From contig MCGE01000004.1 of the NCBI GenBank assembly GCA_002105175.1, positions 2,046,001-2,110,000 of the forward strand: a DNA stretch of 64,000 nt. The letters are read 5' to 3'. Below the pieces are notes generated by a model. The model saw only the letters and a program-made list of their open reading frames with translations. It was not told the origin of the DNA and did not search any database. Origin of the DNA: Absidia repens (taxonomy: Eukaryota > Mucoromycota > Mucoromycetes > Mucorales > Cunninghamellaceae). The translations under genes and the position numbers were made by a program. Shown one piece after another: positions 59,761 to 64,000 of this stretch. How positions within the stretch are numbered: position 1 is the first letter of the stretch; each line of letters opens with the position of its first letter.

Positions 59761-61132
59761 TCACTTGATGGCATGGGCACCTTGAAGCATCTTAGGTTCA
59801 TCTTTCCGAAGGTGTTTCCTGATCCACAAGATATACCAGAGAGTAAACAAAAATACCAGCACGCCGATAGCAGACAGACTTGAGCTGCTCAGGATAACGA
59901 CAGTGTCCAGTTCAAACCGTAAGATATAAAACAGCTTGAGTCCAAATTCCAATTCCAGTATAACAATATCAATAGCAGTGAGAATACGCAAATGTCGACG
60001 TAAAAATGGTGAGTGGTTCCAGTAAAACAGGATGCGTTTCTGTGGAGGACACGTTACTGGATCTTTGAATTCAACTGGTCGTAAAGGAATCAGATCGCGT
60101 GCCAAGTAATATAGGACAGGTTTCATCACAAAGCTTCGTATCCGTAAAGGTATCAAAGTGACAGCACACACTACACCGACACCAGCCGTTCTAATAATAC
60201 CAAAGTTAGATTAAATCCTGTACTTGCTTTTTTTTTCCGACTATTTAACTGATACTTGCACGAAAGATTCTCGAAGTAGTAACAATTTTGGATCCCCGTT
60301 TGTTGATGCAAGAATCACTGATAATATAAATCCTAAAATAATAAAATAATTAGATTTGATTATTGTCCGTCCTATCCCTGAATATACAACATCTCCCCTA
60401 TTAATCGCTTTCCCTCGCTTTCCCCTTTTTTCTTCTCACATCACCTTCCTCCGCCCTTTTTTACTTCCTTTTCTTTTTTATTTCCTTTCACCAACAGGAT
60501 TCCCTTTTTTTTTTAAGAAAAAAAAAATCTTACCAAAAATAACGGCAATACCAATAGAATCGACACGCCTAAAAAATAAATAATATTTAGAATGATATAA
60601 AAGAAGTGATAAAAAGCATAAAGTCTGCTGTTAATGCAAAGCGGTGATCCAACATGAATCTCCGCTTAATCTATCCAATCCACCCCTCTTTCCTTTACCC
60701 ATCCACTTACCGCATAAAGATAGCTTGGACAATAACAGACAGAATGGTAGGAGTACTTGATAAAACCAGAGCCCACACGGCAGGAATATGAGACTTGAGG
60801 ATATAGTATAACGCTATTGGAAGAGCGGCATTCATCACCACCATATAACTGATACGTCGAAACATGAGTGCACGTCGTTTTTTCCTAGCAAAAATGGAGT
60901 GGGTGTCTGTGAGGTCGTCGTCATAGTCATCATTATCATTGTTGTTTTTTAATTCATGTTCCTGTTGTGTTGATTTGATGTCATGTTTTGTCGATTGTGT
61001 ACTAGTGTCGGCGATGGTGATGCTGGATTCAATAGTTCCTTCAAATTCGTCGTCGAGTATTTTATGTTGCTTTTCATATAAAGATGCTGTGATTGATGGA
61101 GGAGGCAAGTTCCAAGTCAAGTCTGTGGTCAT
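59761..61132 (-). CDS. VC0807-like multi-pass membrane protein (apparent frame mismatch at one junction)
   Basis: Exons in transcript order: 61132-60711, 60568-60534, 60332-60256, 60190-59761. The N-terminal 85 residues are acidic and disordered (ELKNNNDNDDYDDDLTDTHS), then basic RKKRRALMFRR. Hydrophobic segments follow: VVMNAALPIALYYILKS, AVWALVLSSTPTILSVIVQA, FILSVILA, then TAGVGVVCAVTLIPL, and two near the C-terminus. The NGDPKLLLLRESFV segment is typical of fungal relatives of bacterial VC0807 proteins, whose function is not established. Exon 3 ends in phase 0, but exon 4 reads correctly only with two bases carried over, so one base is surplus near the 60190 boundary. This could be an indel or an unrecognised splice site. 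Confidence 0.7.
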
Positions 61133-61349
61133 GGTTGTAAAGAGAGGGTATATAAAATTAGGTTCGTTGTTCTATTCTATGGGTATTGTTTTTCTAATAT
61201 ACATGTATGAAATGAAGGACAGCGATTGTACAAAAGAACAACAACAAAATATAATAAATTTCGAATTGAAAAAAAAGGAAAAGAAAGGAGAAAGAAGAGG
61301 AGTAAGAATGTAAGTTTTTTACATAATAAAATAGAAAAAAAAAATTAAT

Positions 61350-62430
61350 ACCCAGCCCAGATTGGAGACACCAAGGCCAAGAGCCACTCTGTTGATTGCA
61401 CGTATTTTGTTTCGAAACTGTCATCTATTCATCGAAAGAAGAAGTACTTGTGTAAACGATAATGCAAATAATTGACGATCTTGGTATCTTTCTGCATCTC
61501 TTACCTTCCAGTGTAGTCAATGAGCCCAGAGTAGTGTATTAAAAAATGTTAGTGTCCGTCATAAATTGATCCCATATTATCCTTATTGTTCTTATTATAA
61601 TTACCATCAAGGCCACGTCCTTAAAAATGAAGTCCAAAATTCACCATGCTTATTTTCCAATATGATCAGCCAGTCAATCTATATAATGGATATAGTAAAA
61701 TTTTGATGACCGATTGGTATGTTTGTGATTTGATCATTTAGATCTTTGCTTTTCTACAGATGGCGTTCAAATTAGTAACTAAAAAACTAAATTCATGTAT
61801 GTTAGAGTATGTTTGCCCCTTGATAATCAGTCCCCCTTTTAGATATTTAACTAACCATTACCTGGATCGAATACACAAAGACTTGATGTAAATCAAAAAT
61901 CCAAATTTAAAATAAAAAAAATAAAATAAAAAAAGCCTTCAGTTCATGATAATCATTGTAGCCCTTCATTCGCTTAGATATATTACCCTTTGATGCTATT
62001 TTGCTGTACCAATAACTTCCACATATTATAGAATAACAGCTCAATAGGGGAATGGCCATTAGGAATAGGAGCCTTTGCGCTAGATTAACAAATTGAAAGA
62101 AGTCAATAGATATGATTAATCAAGTAAGAAAACGCTTACTTTAGCGAATGATTCTTTGAATACCTGATCATAAAATATTGGAAGAGGTTATTACAAAACA
62201 TTAGCTGGTTGCGTATTTCACCTCCACCCGTTCCCGAACTTTGTCCCTAATACTTTCCAACTTCAACAAAGCAAAAGCGTGAGATGCCAATTCCTTGACT
62301 AGAATTATATTGTAAATCCGTATACTTCTATTTTCAACTCACCTTTTTGATACCAGCCAACGTGGGTCTTGTTGACGTTCCGTATACCGCGGTAGTGGAG
62401 GTCTACGTTAATAATAGTAACAAAGTAGAA
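61350..62430 (-). other. Unresolved possible small multi-exon gene or relic
   Basis: Several minus-strand stretches look exon-like, with good splice sites: about 62345-62405 (PPLPRYTERQQDPRWLVSKR), about 62155-62180 (VFKESFAK), about 61930-62085 (RLLFLMAIPLLSCYSIICGS, then YWYSKIASKGNISKRMKGYN) and about 61365-61510 (TKYVQSTEWLLALVSPIWAG and stop). One hydrophobic helix is evident. I could not join them in one consistent frame, so either exon limits are wrong, bases are missing, or the locus is decayed. The family is not recognised. Confidence 0.3.
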
Positions 62431-63149
62431 AAGTGAGTATGAAGCAAAACTTGAAGTCAAGTTGGGTAGAGACAAATATTTCCTTAAATATTGAATACGT
62501 TAATGCTTTTGTACTTAGTGTTTTGCGTTCGTTGTGTGTGGTAAAACACTCTAATAAATAATTGGCGAAGTGAATGATCCATGAGTGATGAAGTTTTTTT
62601 TTTTTTTTTCCTACCTTAAAAGTAAAGTAGAGATGCTTATATAATTAAATAACAAATTTCAAAAATTAAGGAATAATATATAATGTAGATTAATACCATG
62701 AAGAGATTTTCACAATGGTATCATTCGACAAAGGAACGAGGAAAAGAGATCACAATGCATCTAAAAAAAAAAAAACCTGTTTTGAAACGCCGACCATCGT
62801 TTTGATTTACTGCCGTTGGATATATCCCGGCGAAAAGACTACTCTACTTGATGCCAAATGGATAAACATTATGGACAGATCTGCACTGTATGTGCTGTAC
62901 CGTATGGTACAGCATTGAACGCAGGGAGCTCATGTTTAAATACTGTTTGCTGGCGCTTTTTTGATAGGTCTGACTCCTGTGTAACATTGACCAACACTGG
63001 CGCCGGAACATTTTCTAGGACGAAAAAATTGAACCGAGATTTACGGATGCCGATACTTTGCAACTGATAATTGCGGACACCCCTATCCCTTCTCCCGATA
63101 ATGTTGAGGGTATTTTTTGGCCTTGGACGTGGCAATACGTTGATTAAAA

Positions 63150-63720
63150 TTAGAAATATTAAAATCCCGCCCACGTGAGGATCCCTTTTTTCGCCCCGCC
63201 CTCTCTCTTTCTTTCTTTCTTTCTTTCTTTCATTTTCTTTTTCTCCCTCATTCTTTCTTCATCATTCATTCAACTTCTGTGGGTTATGCTGGACTTAGAA
63301 TAATACCAGGACTAGTTTAGAAGGGATTTCAGCTCAGGGATTACAAGATGCATGGAGAAACCCTTTCATTTTGGATCTAGGATCTGAAGCACCATTAGTT
63401 GGCATTTTGGAGCCTCATTAATTTAGTTTAGTATAGTGCTAGTTTGTCCAAAGTTTTATCTATATCTGAATAAAAATGTTTCTTTTTACTTGCTCAAATG
63501 GAAAATGTCCCATTAGTCTCTCGCATGTTTTGTGCAATAGATAACTTTTTTTACCATTGCCCCTTATAAGTATGGGTATCAACCAATATACTTCAATAAA
63601 ATGTTTCATTTTACTAACCATCTTCTAACACATCGTACAGTAAACATTGTCGCTATTATAGCTGTTATGTGAGACTCTTAAGCACTTGCTTTTTTTTAGT
63701 TTACTCACTACGGCCACTTT
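63150..63720 (+). repeat. Dispersed repeat, module B, near full length
   Basis: Starts around AAATCCCGCCCACGTGAGG, then a (CTTT)n polypyrimidine head, TTCAACTTCTGTGGGTTATG, GGACTAGTTTAGAAGGG, CAGGGATTACAAGATGCATG and GAGAAACCCTTTCATTTTGG. The 3' blocks (CTGAATAAAAATG, CCCATTAGTCTCTCGC, CTTCAATAAAATG) are in the same order as the 5.9 and 29.2 kb copies. Sequence continues to the window end without a supported gene. Confidence 0.85.
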
Positions 63721-64000
63721 TTCCCGTTAAAAGTAGCAGGAGCTGGTTGACAATATTAAATTACTTACTATCAAAGATAACCATAAACGTATTCGATTTA
63801 TCATGATGATAAAACTAGGACGTGATGTTCATGTGGCTGTCGCTATAGAGCATCTCACACTGATTTCTAGCATGACGATGGCTACCCAGAGACCTAACGA
63901 CCCAATTTTGACAGTTTTTGGTCACTTGATATGAAATGCAACTCTATCGTTCATATTTTTCCAATTTGACTGTACCGCCAGCGTGACAGTTATTGGATTG
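63721..64000. other. Window end, no gene seen
   Basis: AT-rich sequence following the repeat. No coding frame or RNA gene is visible in the last 280 bases. Confidence 0.5.

Noticed and set aside
62715..63174. Small overlapping frames before the last repeat
   Set aside because: Short, low in family-like motifs, on both strands, adjoining repeat sequence; no splice context found.

Overview
The window looks like nuclear DNA of a filamentous fungus, most likely an early-diverging one (Mucoromycota, probably Mucorales). The base composition is AT-rich. Genes are split by many short introns (about 50-100 nt) with GTAAGT-like donors and TAG/CAG acceptors. Intergenic and intronic sequence is full of long poly(A)/poly(T) runs. 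The gene set also fits: a class C (GABA-B-like) GPCR, a Dma-type FHA-RING ligase, a CENP-T histone fold and a fungal PKA. Species was not determined. I re-joined exons by hand, using splice signals, phase and family conservation. Eleven genes, including the window-truncated one, give an uninterrupted reading frame across all their exons, and two further single-exon frames are also open.

Layout. 1-1 kb: 3' end of a CENP-T-like kinetochore gene (+). 1.0-8.9 kb: repeat-rich DNA with one tRNA-Leu(AAG) gene, several copies of a dispersed two-module repeat and a perfect 106-bp inverted duplication. 8.9-13.0 kb: 16-exon GABA-B-like receptor (-). 14.2-15.7 kb: Dma1/2-like FHA-RING E3 ligase (+), converging on a 2-oxoglutarate/Fe(II) oxygenase (-, 16.4-17.9 kb). 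18-20.6 kb: repeats and a possible coding relic. 20.6-26.0 kb: three minus-strand genes, namely a mitochondrial-type cation diffusion facilitator, UDP-glucuronate decarboxylase and a Sec4/Rab8 GTPase. 26.4-27.5 kb: a decayed gene. 27.6-30.9 kb: repeats. 30.9-31.8 kb: a hydrophobic/acidic membrane protein (-), divergent from NADPH-cytochrome P450 reductase (+, 32.7-35.0 kb). 35.1-37.5 kb: repeats. 37.5-38.2 kb: mitochondrial thioredoxin (-), divergent from a PKA catalytic subunit (+, 39.0-40.9 kb). 41.5-44.3 kb: membrane-anchored GH27 alpha-galactosidase (-). 45.7-50.8 kb: tandem pair of amidase-signature genes (+). 51-53.3 kb: repeats. 53.8-54.7 kb: an intronless disordered protein (-). 56.2-59.4 kb: Mediator Med17 (+). 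59.8-61.1 kb: VC0807-like membrane protein (-). 61.1-64 kb: an unresolved possible gene and another repeat copy.

How it fits together. This is ordinary housekeeping and signalling gene content (kinetochore, Mediator, PKA, secretory Rab, P450 reductase, thioredoxin, metal transport, sugar-nucleotide synthesis) separated by islands of a compound dispersed repeat. No gene cluster or operon-like system is evident. The most distinctive points are: a PH-like tail on the GPCR; a membrane-anchored GH27 enzyme with a carbohydrate-binding-like domain; micro-exons of 8-13 nt in four genes; four genes each needing a single-base correction to read through; the 106-bp inverted duplication with the signature of a template switch; and the two-module repeat family.
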